Below are positions 44,990 through 55,605 of a stretch of DNA of 64,000 bases, in pieces (within the stretch, counting starts at the first letter, position 1; every line of letters begins with the position of its first letter). This DNA comes from Roseateles oligotrophus. Its GTDB lineage: Bacteria > Pseudomonadota > Gammaproteobacteria > Burkholderiales > Burkholderiaceae_C. Made by a program: the position numbers and the translations under genes. The notes under the pieces were generated by a model. It had not been told where the DNA came from, searched no databases, and worked only from the letters and a program-made list of their open reading frames with translations. The stretch covers positions 62,001-126,000 of the forward strand of contig NZ_JAJIRN010000003.1 in NCBI RefSeq assembly GCF_025717515.1, written 5' to 3'.

Positions 44990-46171
44990 TTAGCGACGTT
45001 CGCCCAGATAGGTGATGGTCATGGTCTGGTTGTGCAGCTTGCATTCAAGATTGCCGGTGAAGGGGCTGATCTCGCCATTGGAATAGAAACCGGCCAACAC
45101 GGCGGAGCGACCGAAGACATCGGCCACCGCCTCGATTTCTTCCTCGACCCGGCCGCCCATCACCAGCTTGCGGCCAACGCAGCTGACCAGCAGCGCGAGG
45201 CCCCGACTCTTTTCTTGCCCCTGGGGCCCGGCCACTTCGGCGGCGGCCGCAGCGGCTTGCGCGGCCGACTCGGCGCCGCTTACCAGCGCATCGGTGCTGG
45301 CATGCATCAACTTCAGGTAACCGGTCGGGTCGATGTCGCCGGCCAAGGTCAGGCTGCCGACGGCCTCATCGACGCCCAGAATCGTGCGGATCAAGCCGAT
45401 CTCGTTGTGGTCCCGGCCCAGCATCGCAAACGGGAACAAGAGGCCAGACGCCGGCAGGTCGCGGGCATAGTCGCCGAGGTAGCGCTTGTAGACATCCAAC
45501 GCCGGCTCGCCGTCCAACTCGAACAGCACATTGCCCTCGCAGCGGGTGACGCGGCGGGCCGGCCCGAACGGTGCCCAGCCACCGAAAGAGCCATGGGCAA
45601 AGACCAGATCTTCACCGTAGAGCCCGACGCAAACGAGCTGGTTGTTATGCACGCCGCTTTGATTCAGCACCCAGGTTTCCTTGAACGCCGCCCCGTCGCC
45701 GGCCAGGCCGCCGGTGATGGTGACGTTCTGGCCGAGCAGCTGAGTCATGCCGGCGATCAAGGCGCTGCCGTTGACGGCGACGCCCTGGCCCAGCACCAGC
45801 ACGGCACGCAGGCCGGCTTGAGGAAGCTGTGCCGCCAAGCGCCGCCCGGCGGCTTCGGAGTCGGCCATATCGGCGAGAGGGGTCGAGGCTTGCAGCGCGT
45901 GGCCGTCGGCGCTTTCGAAGCGCAGCGCCGTCAGCACGCAGCTATCGTCGCCGACACCCTCGGCCGATATCTCGCCAGCGGTGGAACAACCCAGCCGCAA
46001 GGCCGTGGGGAAACGGGCCATCAAGGGCGCGGCGATGCGCTGCAACAAGGGGATGGCGCTGAAGACCAAGACCAAGTGAGGTGCCGGTGAACCGACTTCG
46101 GTCGGGTTCCAAGTCGCCAAGGCCCGCTCGATATCGTCTTGCTCATGCAGGATGATTTGTGCGACTTTCAT
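44990..46171 (-). CDS. FIST signal-transduction protein (FIST N + FIST C)
   Basis: A 393-residue protein with FIST N ([10 protein letters not shown] to LGCSTAGEI, later [13 protein letters not shown]) and FIST C ([32 protein letters not shown]) domains. FIST domains are thought to bind small ligands such as amino acids and to work as sensory inputs. The ATG at 46171 has AAAGGA eight bases upstream; an in-frame ATG 39 bp earlier is less likely. The kinase gene starts 32 bp downstream, so the trio FIST, kinase and HD-GYP regulator forms one signalling operon. Such FIST-kinase pairs are recurrent in bacteria. Confidence 0.92.
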   Translation of the reverse strand: MKVAQIILHEQDDIERALATWNPTEVGSPAPHLVLVFSAIPLLQRIAAPLMARFPTALRLGCSTAGEISAEGVGDDSCVLTALRFESADGHALQASTPLADMADSEAAGRRLAAQLPQAGLRAVLVLGQGVAVNGSALIAGMTQLLGQNVTITGGLAGDGAAFKETWVLNQSGVHNNQLVCVGLYGEDLVFAHGSFGGWAPFGPARRVTRCEGNVLFELDGEPALDVYKRYLGDYARDLPASGLLFPFAMLGRDHNEIGLIRTILGVDEAVGSLTLAGDIDPTGYLKLMHASTDALVSGAESAAQAAAAAAEVAGPQGQEKSRGLALLVSCVGRKLVMGGRVEEEIEAVADVFGRSAVLAGFYSNGEISPFTGNLECKLHNQTMTITYLGERR

Positions 46172-46278
46172 GGCGGGAGTCCTTTGGGAGGTTGACGGCG
46201 CATCGAGCATTGCTCAATCGACCCATTCTGCCCGAGCCGAGGCCAGCGGCGGCGCAAAAACTGGTCGGCAAAACGGGG

Positions 46279-47199
46279 CTATCTGGCCGCCAAGCGCGCA
46301 CAGAGATAGGTCCAGACCATCTGAGCCGCCGCGTAACTGCTCAGCTCCGCGTGGTCATAAGGTGGCGCCACCTCCACGCAATCCATGCCGACGAAGTTCA
46401 GTACCGGCACCAACTCCTCCAGGATGCTGAAGACCTGATTGGTCGTCATGCCGCCCGGTTCGGGCGTGCCGGTGCCGGGCGCAAAGGCCGGGTCCAGGCA
46501 GTCGATGTCCAGGCTCAGGTAGAGCGGTGGGTGGCCATGTGCGGCCATGCGTTCACGCACCTGCTGCAAGACGCCGGCCAGTTGCGCCGGACTCTCCAGG
46601 CCACGCAGCGCGCGGGCGGTAAAGATCAAGCCGCCTTGATCGGCCACATAGTCGCGCGCCTCGCGCTGGCCGGCCGAGCGGATGCCGAACTGCACAAAGC
46701 AGTTGGGATCGACCAGGCCCTCTTGCATCGCCTCGTAGACCCAGGTGCCATGGCCACTGGGTTCACCGAAATGGTCGGTCCAGGTGTCGCAGTGTGCATC
46801 GAAATGCAGCACCGCCAGCGGCCGGCCGTAATGTGCCTTGTAGGCCCGCAGCAGCGGCAGCGTGATCGAGTGGTCGCCGCCCAGCCAGGCCATATGGTGC
46901 TTGGCCAGCATAGGCGCGACCAGCGGCAGCATGGCCTCGCGCATCGCCGCCAGGCTGGTGTTGGGCAAAAGCAGATCGCCCAGATCGGTCAGCCGGCCTT
47001 CGGGCGTGGTGTCGAACAGCGGATGAGTGCCGTCACACAGCATATGGCTAGCCTGCCGAATAGCGCGCGGGCCGAAGCGGGCGCCGGGGCGGTTGGTCAC
47101 GCAGCCGTCCCAGGCGACGCCGGCGATGGCGAAGGGCTGGGCCGCCTGCGGCGCCACCTTCATGAAGGTGTTGTTGCTCAGAAAAGCGAAATTGCTCAT
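46279..47199 (-). CDS. speB: Agmatinase (arginase/ureohydrolase family)
   Basis: A 306-residue enzyme, the same length as Escherichia coli SpeB. It has the manganese-binding segments WLGGDHSIT, HFDAHCDTW and LSLDIDCLDPAFAPG and the N-terminal PGARFGPRAIRQAS. It would convert agmatine to putrescine and urea. Assignment to agmatinase over guanidinobutyrase or another ureohydrolase rests on overall look. It is a single gene on the minus strand, divergent from the SRAP gene with 62 bp between. Confidence 0.85.
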   Translation of the reverse strand: MSNFAFLSNNTFMKVAPQAAQPFAIAGVAWDGCVTNRPGARFGPRAIRQASHMLCDGTHPLFDTTPEGRLTDLGDLLLPNTSLAAMREAMLPLVAPMLAKHHMAWLGGDHSITLPLLRAYKAHYGRPLAVLHFDAHCDTWTDHFGEPSGHGTWVYEAMQEGLVDPNCFVQFGIRSAGQREARDYVADQGGLIFTARALRGLESPAQLAGVLQQVRERMAAHGHPPLYLSLDIDCLDPAFAPGTGTPEPGGMTTNQVFSILEELVPVLNFVGMDCVEVAPPYDHAELSSYAAAQMVWTYLCARLAAR

Positions 47200-47261
47200 G
47201 CTTGGATCTAGCTCCGGCGGGACAAGAGTAGCGATGGTAAATCGCCGCTACAGTGGCCGCC

Positions 47262-47987
47262 ATGTGCAATCTCTATCATGTCTCGCCCAAGCAGGAGATC
47301 GAGCGGCATTTCAGGCTGATCGTCGAGCCCAAGCTGGCCTGGCCCGAGGGGCCGGTCGGGCCGTTCGGGCAAGGCCTGTTGATCCGCACCAATGCCCAGG
47401 GTGAGCGGCAGGCGGTTGCCGGCCAATGGGGCATGATCGCGCCGCATGCGCTGCAGGCCAGACCGAGCTCGCGCGGGGTGCTGACCAATAACGCCCGCAT
47501 CGAATCGGTGGCTGAGCGGCCGACCTACCGTGCCGCCTGGAGCGCCGGCCGGCGCTGCCTGATTCCGGCTCAAAGCTACCAGGAGCCTAACTGGGAAACC
47601 GGGCGCAATATCTGGTGGCAGCTCCGCAGGGCCGACGGTGCGCCCTGGGCGCTGGCCGGCATTTGGTCGGAGTGGGTCAACCCGCTCAGCGGTGAACTCG
47701 TCGCCAACTACTCGATGCTGACGATGAATTGCGATGGCCACCCGCTGCTGAGTCGTTTGCACAAGCCCGACCCGAGGCTGCCCGCCGACGCGCAAGACAA
47801 GCGCTCCGCCATTCAAATCAATGCCGCCGACTGGGACTGTTGGTTGCAGGGTCGCCGGGACGAGGCGATGCAGTTGCTGCGGGTAGCGCCGGCCGAAATG
47901 TTCGACCCAAGTCCGGCGCAACAGACCGATGAATTATTGGCTCGCCTGCGCGGCCGAGACGGGCCCGAGCAGGGCTTGTTGATTTAG
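47262..47987 (+). CDS. yedK: SOS response-associated peptidase-like (SRAP) protein, YedK/HMCES family
   Basis: A 241-residue SRAP-domain protein, which forms a covalent link with abasic sites in single-stranded DNA through its second residue. The ATG at 47262 is decided by this chemistry: it places Cys directly after Met (MCNLYHVSP). A GTG three codons upstream would bury it. NARIES and PLLSRLHKPD (with the conserved His) are present; the usual GFYEW is replaced by SYQEPNW, as in a divergent subgroup. It overlaps the convergent IMPACT gene by 4 bp. Confidence 0.9.
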   Translation: MCNLYHVSPKQEIERHFRLIVEPKLAWPEGPVGPFGQGLLIRTNAQGERQAVAGQWGMIAPHALQARPSSRGVLTNNARIESVAERPTYRAAWSAGRRCLIPAQSYQEPNWETGRNIWWQLRRADGAPWALAGIWSEWVNPLSGELVANYSMLTMNCDGHPLLSRLHKPDPRLPADAQDKRSAIQINAADWDCWLQGRRDEAMQLLRVAPAEMFDPSPAQQTDELLARLRGRDGPEQGLLI

Positions 47988-48592
47988 TCGGGCTCGAGTT
48001 CGGACAATGCCTTGAGCCAGCCGATGCGGCCTTGGCCGGCTTCATTGAGGCGAGCCACAAAGGCGTCGGCGGCCGGCGCCGGCAGCGCGAAGCTGAGCTC
48101 GACCTGGCTGCCATGCAAGACCTCAAGCAGTTGTGCCTGCGCGGCCTCGATCTCGCGCCGCAACAGGCCTTCAAAGGCATAGGGCACCGTGCAGCGCAAC
48201 GTCTGCAGTTTTACCAACGGTATCTTCTCGGCCTTCAGCAAGGCCTGCGCGACCGCATCGGTATAGGCGCGTACCAGGCCGCCGGCACCGAGTTTTGTGC
48301 CGCCCCAATAGCGCACGACGGTGGCCAGCACGCCTTCCAGATCCTGATGCCGCAGCACCTCCAGCATTGGCCGGCCGGCGGTGCCGCTGGGCTCGCCATC
48401 ATCCACCGCGGCCGACTGCCCGCCGCCCGAGAAGGCCCAGCAGACATGAACAGCGCCGGGGTGCTCGGCCTTCAACTCGGCCACCCTCTTGCTGGCGCCG
48501 GCGCGGTCGGCCATCGCTTCCACGCAGCCGATAAAGCGGCTCTTCTTGATGATCAGTTCACTGTGAACGGGCTGGGCGATGGCGTGGGGCAT
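47984..48592 (-). CDS. IMPACT/YigZ family protein
   Basis: A 202-residue YigZ/IMPACT-type protein. The N-terminal domain has IIKKSRFIGCVEAM, HVCWAFSG, DDGEPSGTAGRPML and VVRYWGGTKLGAGGLVRAY, all hallmark segments, followed by a ferredoxin-like C-terminal domain. The eukaryotic homologue modulates GCN2; the bacterial role is unclear. It is convergent with yedK (4-bp overlap) and 30 bp upstream of the solute-binding-protein gene on the same strand, so the two may be co-transcribed. Confidence 0.92.
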   Translation of the reverse strand: MPHAIAQPVHSELIIKKSRFIGCVEAMADRAGASKRVAELKAEHPGAVHVCWAFSGGGQSAAVDDGEPSGTAGRPMLEVLRHQDLEGVLATVVRYWGGTKLGAGGLVRAYTDAVAQALLKAEKIPLVKLQTLRCTVPYAFEGLLRREIEAAQAQLLEVLHGSQVELSFALPAPAADAFVARLNEAGQGRIGWLKALSELEPD

Positions 48593-48622
48593 GGGGCCAT
48601 TTTCGCCGCGGCCGCGCCGACC

Positions 48623-49450
48623 CTATTGTTTCGGCACCGCCGCCGGCGGCTCGAACAGCAAGGCCTTGGCCAACTGGGCGCCGACATGGCGTTTGTAGAT
48701 GGCCTCGAGCGTGCCGTCTTTCTGCATCGAATGCAGGGCAGCGCGCAGGCGCTGCCGGTCGACCTCGCTGACCCGCTGGCGCGAGACGACCAGGCCGGCG
48801 GTGATGCGATCCTGCGGCGCCCAGTCGAGCACGCTGATCTGCTCCTGCAAGCCCTCGCGGCGCAGGATCAGCGGCCAGCTGGTCGGCAGCGCCAGCATCG
48901 CGTCGGCGCGGCCGAGCTTGAAGACGCGCACCGCGGATTCAAAATCCGGCACCTCGGTGACGCGCTGCTGGGCCCGCATTTTGTCCAGCCAGGCATCGAA
49001 AACGGCGCCATGCTTGAAGCTCTTGACGACCACCACCAAGCGCTTGGTGTCGGCCAAAAATGCCTCGGGCGTGCTCAGGGCGCCTGCCAGATCCTGCCGT
49101 ACGAGGGCAAAGTTATGGCTCTGCATATAGAGCATGAACTCGGCGAATTTTTCGCGTTCTGGGCTGGGGATGCCGGACACGCTGATGTCCAAATTGTGCT
49201 TGGCCAGTTGGTCCCAGATGCGTACGCGAGACTCCAGCACGGTCTTGAATTGGCAGCCGCTGCGTCTGGCCAACTCATTGACGATGTCGAGGTCGACGCC
49301 CGCGTATTGACCGTCGACATCGCGGTAATAGAGCACGCCATGCTCATAGAAGGCCAGGCTGTAGGGGCCGCATTGCGCAGCCTGCGCCTGCACATTGCCG
49401 AGCCCGGCCAGACCAAGGCCGAACAGCCACCCCAAGATCAATCGACGCAT
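48623..49450 (-). CDS. Family-3 solute-binding protein (amino-acid-type periplasmic sensor/binder)
   Basis: A 275-residue exported protein of the SBP_bac_3 fold: DIVNELARRSGCQFKTVLES, NLDISVSGIPSPEREKFAEF, and the C-terminal LRAALHSMQKDGTLEAIYKR. The ATG at 49450 starts a clear signal peptide (LILGWLFGLGLAGLGNVQAQA). The long in-frame upstream extension is rejected because it has no family-like sequence and runs through the divergent promoter. No permease or ATPase is adjacent, so it may serve a distant transporter or act as a sensor. Confidence 0.85.
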   Translation of the reverse strand: MRRLILGWLFGLGLAGLGNVQAQAAQCGPYSLAFYEHGVLYYRDVDGQYAGVDLDIVNELARRSGCQFKTVLESRVRIWDQLAKHNLDISVSGIPSPEREKFAEFMLYMQSHNFALVRQDLAGALSTPEAFLADTKRLVVVVKSFKHGAVFDAWLDKMRAQQRVTEVPDFESAVRVFKLGRADAMLALPTSWPLILRREGLQEQISVLDWAPQDRITAGLVVSRQRVSEVDRQRLRAALHSMQKDGTLEAIYKRHVGAQLAKALLFEPPAAVPKQ

Positions 49451-49466
49451 ACCAAGCCCTGCTGAA

Positions 49467-49483
49467 GGCGGATCGATTCCGCC
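49467..49483. promoter_or_regulatory. Short inverted repeat in divergent promoter region
   Basis: GGCGGATCGATTCCGCC, two 6-bp arms around TCGAT, 17 bp upstream of the solute-binding-protein start. It could be an operator or a leader hairpin; no T-run follows. Confidence 0.3.
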
Positions 49484-49676
49484 CGATACATCATCCCTGC
49501 CGTTCTTATACGCCAGTTCAGGCGCGGCGGCGGCGCGATCGGAGGCCAAGTGGGCATGCCATTCCGGTGCTGCAATGAGTTCATGTTGCAATCGCTCAAG
49601 ATAAAGCCCTGTGCGGGGAGGGAAACTCGCGGCCGTCAGCGACGATCTATTCACCCGGTCATTTTGAAGCAAGCCT

Positions 49677-50399
49677 ATGCATCCCGTCAGCCTTAAAAAC
49701 GTCAGCAAGATCTACCAGCTCGGTGCGGTCGAAGTGCCGGCCTTGACCGACATAAATCTTGAGATTCGAGGCAATTGTTTCACGGTGATTTGCGGCCCCT
49801 CGGGCAGCGGCAAGACCACCTTGCTCAATTTGATTGCCTGCATCGACCGACCCGACCGGGGCGAAGTGAGCGTGGCCGGGCAGCCGGCGCATGCGATGTC
49901 CGATGACGCCTTGTCGGACTTTCGGGCCCGCCATCTCGGTTTCATCTTTCAGAATTTCAACCTGCTGCCGGTGCTGACGGCCTATGAGAACGTCGAGTAC
50001 CCCTTGTTGCTGACCAAGATGCCGGCGGCGCAGCGGCGCGAACGCGTGCTGGCCATGTTGGAGGCGGTGGGCCTGGCCGACAAGGCCGCCAACCTGCCCG
50101 GCCAGCTGTCGGGTGGGCAGCGCCAACGGGTGGCGATTGCGCGTGCGCTGGCCACCGCCCCCAAGCTGGTGCTGGCGGACGAGCCGACTGCCAATCTCGA
50201 CAGCCAGACCGGCGCCGCCATCATCGCGCTGATGCGCAAGATGCAGCGCGAGCAGCGGGTCGCTTTTGTTTTTTCTTCGCATGACGCGATGGTGCAGGCG
50301 CAGGCCGATGACACGGTGCTGCTGCGCGATGGGCGGATTGTCTCGGTCACGCGCGGCGAGCCGCTCGAGGATGCGGCAGCGGCGGAGTTGTCGGCATGA
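49677..50399 (+). CDS. ABC transporter ATP-binding protein (MacB/LolD-type)
   Basis: A 240-residue ATPase with Walker A GPSGSGKTT, signature LSGGQRQRVAIARA, Walker B LVLADEPTANLD and the LolD/MacB-like QNFNLLPVLTAYENVEYPLL. These mechanotransducing ABC ATPases power periplasmic lipoprotein release or efflux. Its stop overlaps the start of the permease gene (ATGA). Downstream come a LolA-like protein and an outer-membrane protein, so the set looks like a trans-envelope export unit. Confidence 0.93.
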   Translation: MHPVSLKNVSKIYQLGAVEVPALTDINLEIRGNCFTVICGPSGSGKTTLLNLIACIDRPDRGEVSVAGQPAHAMSDDALSDFRARHLGFIFQNFNLLPVLTAYENVEYPLLLTKMPAAQRRERVLAMLEAVGLADKAANLPGQLSGGQRQRVAIARALATAPKLVLADEPTANLDSQTGAAIIALMRKMQREQRVAFVFSSHDAMVQAQADDTVLLRDGRIVSVTRGEPLEDAAAAELSA

Positions 50400-51802
50400 G
50401 CACGCTGTCACTCGCGCTGCGCAATCTGATGCGCAACCGCCGCCGCTCGGTGACCACCTTGTTGGCGATGGTGATCGGCCTGAGCGCCACCCTCTTGTTT
50501 GGCGGTTATGCCAGCAATTCCATCCTGGCGATGCAGACCGGCTATGTGCAAAAGCTCGGCCATCTGCAGATTCAGCGCAAGGACTACTTTCTCTACGGCA
50601 GCGGCAACCCGGCGGCCTTTGGCATTCCCGACTATCAAGCCATCATCGACCTCGTCAAGGCCGACCCGCTGCTGCGGCCGCTGCTGACCGTGGTGACGCC
50701 CAAGCTGAATCTGGGCGGCATCGCCGGCAACTTCTCGGCCGGTGTTTCCAAGACGGTGTTGGTGGCGGGCGTGCTGGTGGATGAGCAAAACCAGATGCGG
50801 CTCTGGAACGATTACGGCAGCCTCAGCTATGCGCGGCCGCTGGCGCTGACCGGCAGCCCGCCCGATGCGGCCGTCATCGGCACCGGCGTGGCGCGTTTGC
50901 TGCAGTTGTGCGGGCCGCTGCAGGTGCCGAATTGCCACGCCTTGCCCAGTAAACCCGCTGCTGCCGGGACCGGCCAGGCACTGCCGGCCGACATCGGCGC
51001 CTTGTCGGCGCTCGAACAAGCCCAAGCCGGCGCTGCGCCGGATGGCGGCGCCGAGACGCGGATCGAACTGCTGGCCGCCAATGACCATGGCGTGCCCAAT
51101 GTGGCCAGCCTGAAGGTCGTCAAGGCCGAGAACTACGGCCTCAAGGAGCTGGACGACATCTCGGTGGAAATGCATCTCGGCCATGCGCAGCGCTTGATCT
51201 TCGGAGCCGACAAGCCGCAGGTGACCGCGATTCAGCTGCAGCTGCAGCACAGCGACCAGATCGCCCAGGCCCGGGCGCGTTTGACCGAGTTGCTGGCCGG
51301 GGCCTTGCAGGGCGCCGACCTGGAGCTGCAAGACTTCCAGACGCTGGCACCGATTTATGGTCAGACGATCAGCTTCTTCGATTCCATGTTCGGCTTCATT
51401 GCCACGCTGATCGGCGTGATCGTCTTGTTCACCGTCGGCAACACCATGAGCATGGCGGTGGTCGAGCGCACGGTCGAGATCGGCACGCTGCGGGCGATCG
51501 GCCTGCGCCGCTCCGGCATCCGGCGCCTGTTCATGGTCGAGGGCCTGCTGCTCGGTGGCATCGGCGTCTTGCTGGGGCTGCTGATGGCCTTGTTGCTGGC
51601 CTTCTTTATCAATCACAGCGGGCTGACCTGGACGCCACCCGGTTATGTCTACGCCTATCCGCTGAAGAGCAGGGTTTGGGGCAATGCGCCGCTGATTCTT
51701 GGCAGCAGCCTGGGGCTGATTCTGGTAGCCACGCTGTCGGCCTGGTGGCCGGCCAAGCGGGCCGCCAATCTGGCCGTGGTCGATGCCTTGCGGCATGTTT
51801 GA
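50396..51802 (+). CDS. FtsX/MacB-like ABC transporter permease
   Basis: A 468-residue permease with four membrane helices: one after residue ~20 (SVTTLLAMVIGLSATLLFGG), then a large periplasmic MacB_PCD domain (~45-305), and three C-terminal helices with the FtsX motif MAVVERTVEIGTLRAIGLRR near 360. This is the LolC/LolE/MacB layout. It overlaps the ATPase gene by 4 bp and precedes the LolA-like gene by 18 bp. It probably works as a homodimer, since no second permease is present. Confidence 0.92.
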   Translation: MSTLSLALRNLMRNRRRSVTTLLAMVIGLSATLLFGGYASNSILAMQTGYVQKLGHLQIQRKDYFLYGSGNPAAFGIPDYQAIIDLVKADPLLRPLLTVVTPKLNLGGIAGNFSAGVSKTVLVAGVLVDEQNQMRLWNDYGSLSYARPLALTGSPPDAAVIGTGVARLLQLCGPLQVPNCHALPSKPAAAGTGQALPADIGALSALEQAQAGAAPDGGAETRIELLAANDHGVPNVASLKVVKAENYGLKELDDISVEMHLGHAQRLIFGADKPQVTAIQLQLQHSDQIAQARARLTELLAGALQGADLELQDFQTLAPIYGQTISFFDSMFGFIATLIGVIVLFTVGNTMSMAVVERTVEIGTLRAIGLRRSGIRRLFMVEGLLLGGIGVLLGLLMALLLAFFINHSGLTWTPPGYVYAYPLKSRVWGNAPLILGSSLGLILVATLSAWWPAKRAANLAVVDALRHV

Positions 51803-51820
51803 GCAGAGAAGAGGCAGGCT

Positions 51821-52608
51821 ATGCGAATCCTGAAACCGATCTTGGCGGGCCTATGGCCCTTGTTGATGCTCATTGGCGGCCCGGTGGCGGCGGCCGCCAC
51901 GCCGACTGCGCAGGAAATTCTGGCCGCCAGCGATGCGGTGCGCAACCCGGCCAAGCCTTTTGCGCTACAGACCCAGCTGATCGAGTACCGCAACGGGCGC
52001 GAGTCGGCCAATTTGAGCCTGGCCGTCTATGCCAAGGCCGAGGCCAGCGGCGGCCAATATCGGAACCTGATCCGCTTTTTGAAGCCGCTGCGCGACGCCA
52101 ACAAGCTGATGCTGAAAAGCGGCAATGATTTGTGGTTCTATGACCCGGCCAGCAAGGCCAGCATCCGCATGTCGCCGCAGCAACGCTTGCTTGGCCAGGC
52201 GGCGAATGGCGATGTGGTGACCGTCAATCTAGCGCTCGACTATCGGGCCAGCCTTGTCGCCGAGGAAGATACGCTGGACGGCGACCGCCAGACCCGTAAA
52301 TGTTACAAGTTAGCCCTGGCAGCGACATCGCCGGACGTCACCTACCACCGCATCGAGATGTGGGTTGATGTGGCCAATAATCAGCCGGTCAAGGGCCGCT
52401 ATTACTCCGAGAGCGAGCGGCTGTTGAAGACCGCCTATTACCGCAAATACGAGCAGCAGCTGGGATCAATGCGGCCGACCGAGACCGTCATCATCGACGG
52501 CTTGGACCCGAACTGGGTCACGGTGATGCGCTACTCCGATTGGAACTGGCGCGATGTACCCGATGCCTGGCTGCAGCGCGACTATCTGCCGCGCTTCAAG
52601 GCCGAGTG

Positions 52609-52609
<1 letters not shown>
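51821..52609 (+). CDS. Outer-membrane lipoprotein-sorting protein, LolA-like
   Basis: A 262-residue periplasmic protein. A signal peptide ends at AAAA-TP and a LolA-like unclosed barrel follows, with YRNGRESANLSLAVYAKAEA, NLIRFLKPLRDANKLMLKSG and LWFYDPASKASIRMSPQQRL. Family members of this type (PF17131-like) occur with exporters and are thought to carry lipid or lipoprotein across the periplasm. Its stop overlaps the start of the next gene (TGATG), so production is coupled to the outer-membrane protein. Confidence 0.88.
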
Positions 52610-55066
<2,457 letters not shown>

Positions 55067-55110
55067 TTTGGCACGGGGGCTAGCGGCCTCCTTGCCGGCA
55101 TGATGGGCCT

Positions 55111-55605
55111 ATGCTGAACGCGCTCTTGCAAGCCTTGCTCCAGCCCTTGCGGCTGTTGCTGGCGCTGCTGATTCTGTTCGAGGAATGGGGCTACCGGCCC
55201 TTGAGCCGCTTGATGGCGCGCATCGGGCGCTGGCCGGTGTTTCGTCAGCTGGAATGTTTGCTCCAGCGCTTGCCGCCGGTGGCCGCCTTGTTCGCCTTGC
55301 TGACGCCGACGCTGCTGCTCTTGCCGGTCAAGCTGCTGGCGCTGCTGCTGATCAGCAGCGGGCGTGTGGGCTTGGGCCTGTGCCTGATCATTCTGGCCAA
55401 GCTGGTCGGCACCGCCATCATCGCGCGGCTGTTTCAGCTGACCCGGCCGGCGCTGTTGCGGATGGCCTGGTTCGCGCGTGTCTATGCGGGTTGGACGATC
55501 TGGAAGACCGGGCTATTGGCCTGGGTGCGCGGTAGCCAAGTCTGGCGCTGGTCGCGTGTTTTCAAAATGCGCCTGGCCCGTCGATTGCGCCGCGCGCGGG
55601 TTTAG
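55111..55605 (+). CDS. Small integral membrane protein, unknown function
   Basis: A 164-residue protein with three or four hydrophobic helices (LLQPLRLLLALLILFEEWGY, LFALLTPTLLLLPVKLLALL, LGLCLIILAKLVGTAIIARL) and a very basic C-terminus (MRLARRLRRARV). It resembles conserved hypothetical membrane proteins of Burkholderiales; no function is known. It is 44 bp downstream of tgt and overlaps the convergent MFS-acyltransferase gene by 4 bp. Confidence 0.78.
   Translation: MLNALLQALLQPLRLLLALLILFEEWGYRPLSRLMARIGRWPVFRQLECLLQRLPPVAALFALLTPTLLLLPVKLLALLLISSGRVGLGLCLIILAKLVGTAIIARLFQLTRPALLRMAWFARVYAGWTIWKTGLLAWVRGSQVWRWSRVFKMRLARRLRRARV

Noticed and set aside
49451-49708. Long N-terminal extension of the family-3 solute-binding protein
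   Set aside because: The signal peptide begins at 49450; the extension runs through the divergent promoter and into the ABC ATPase gene.
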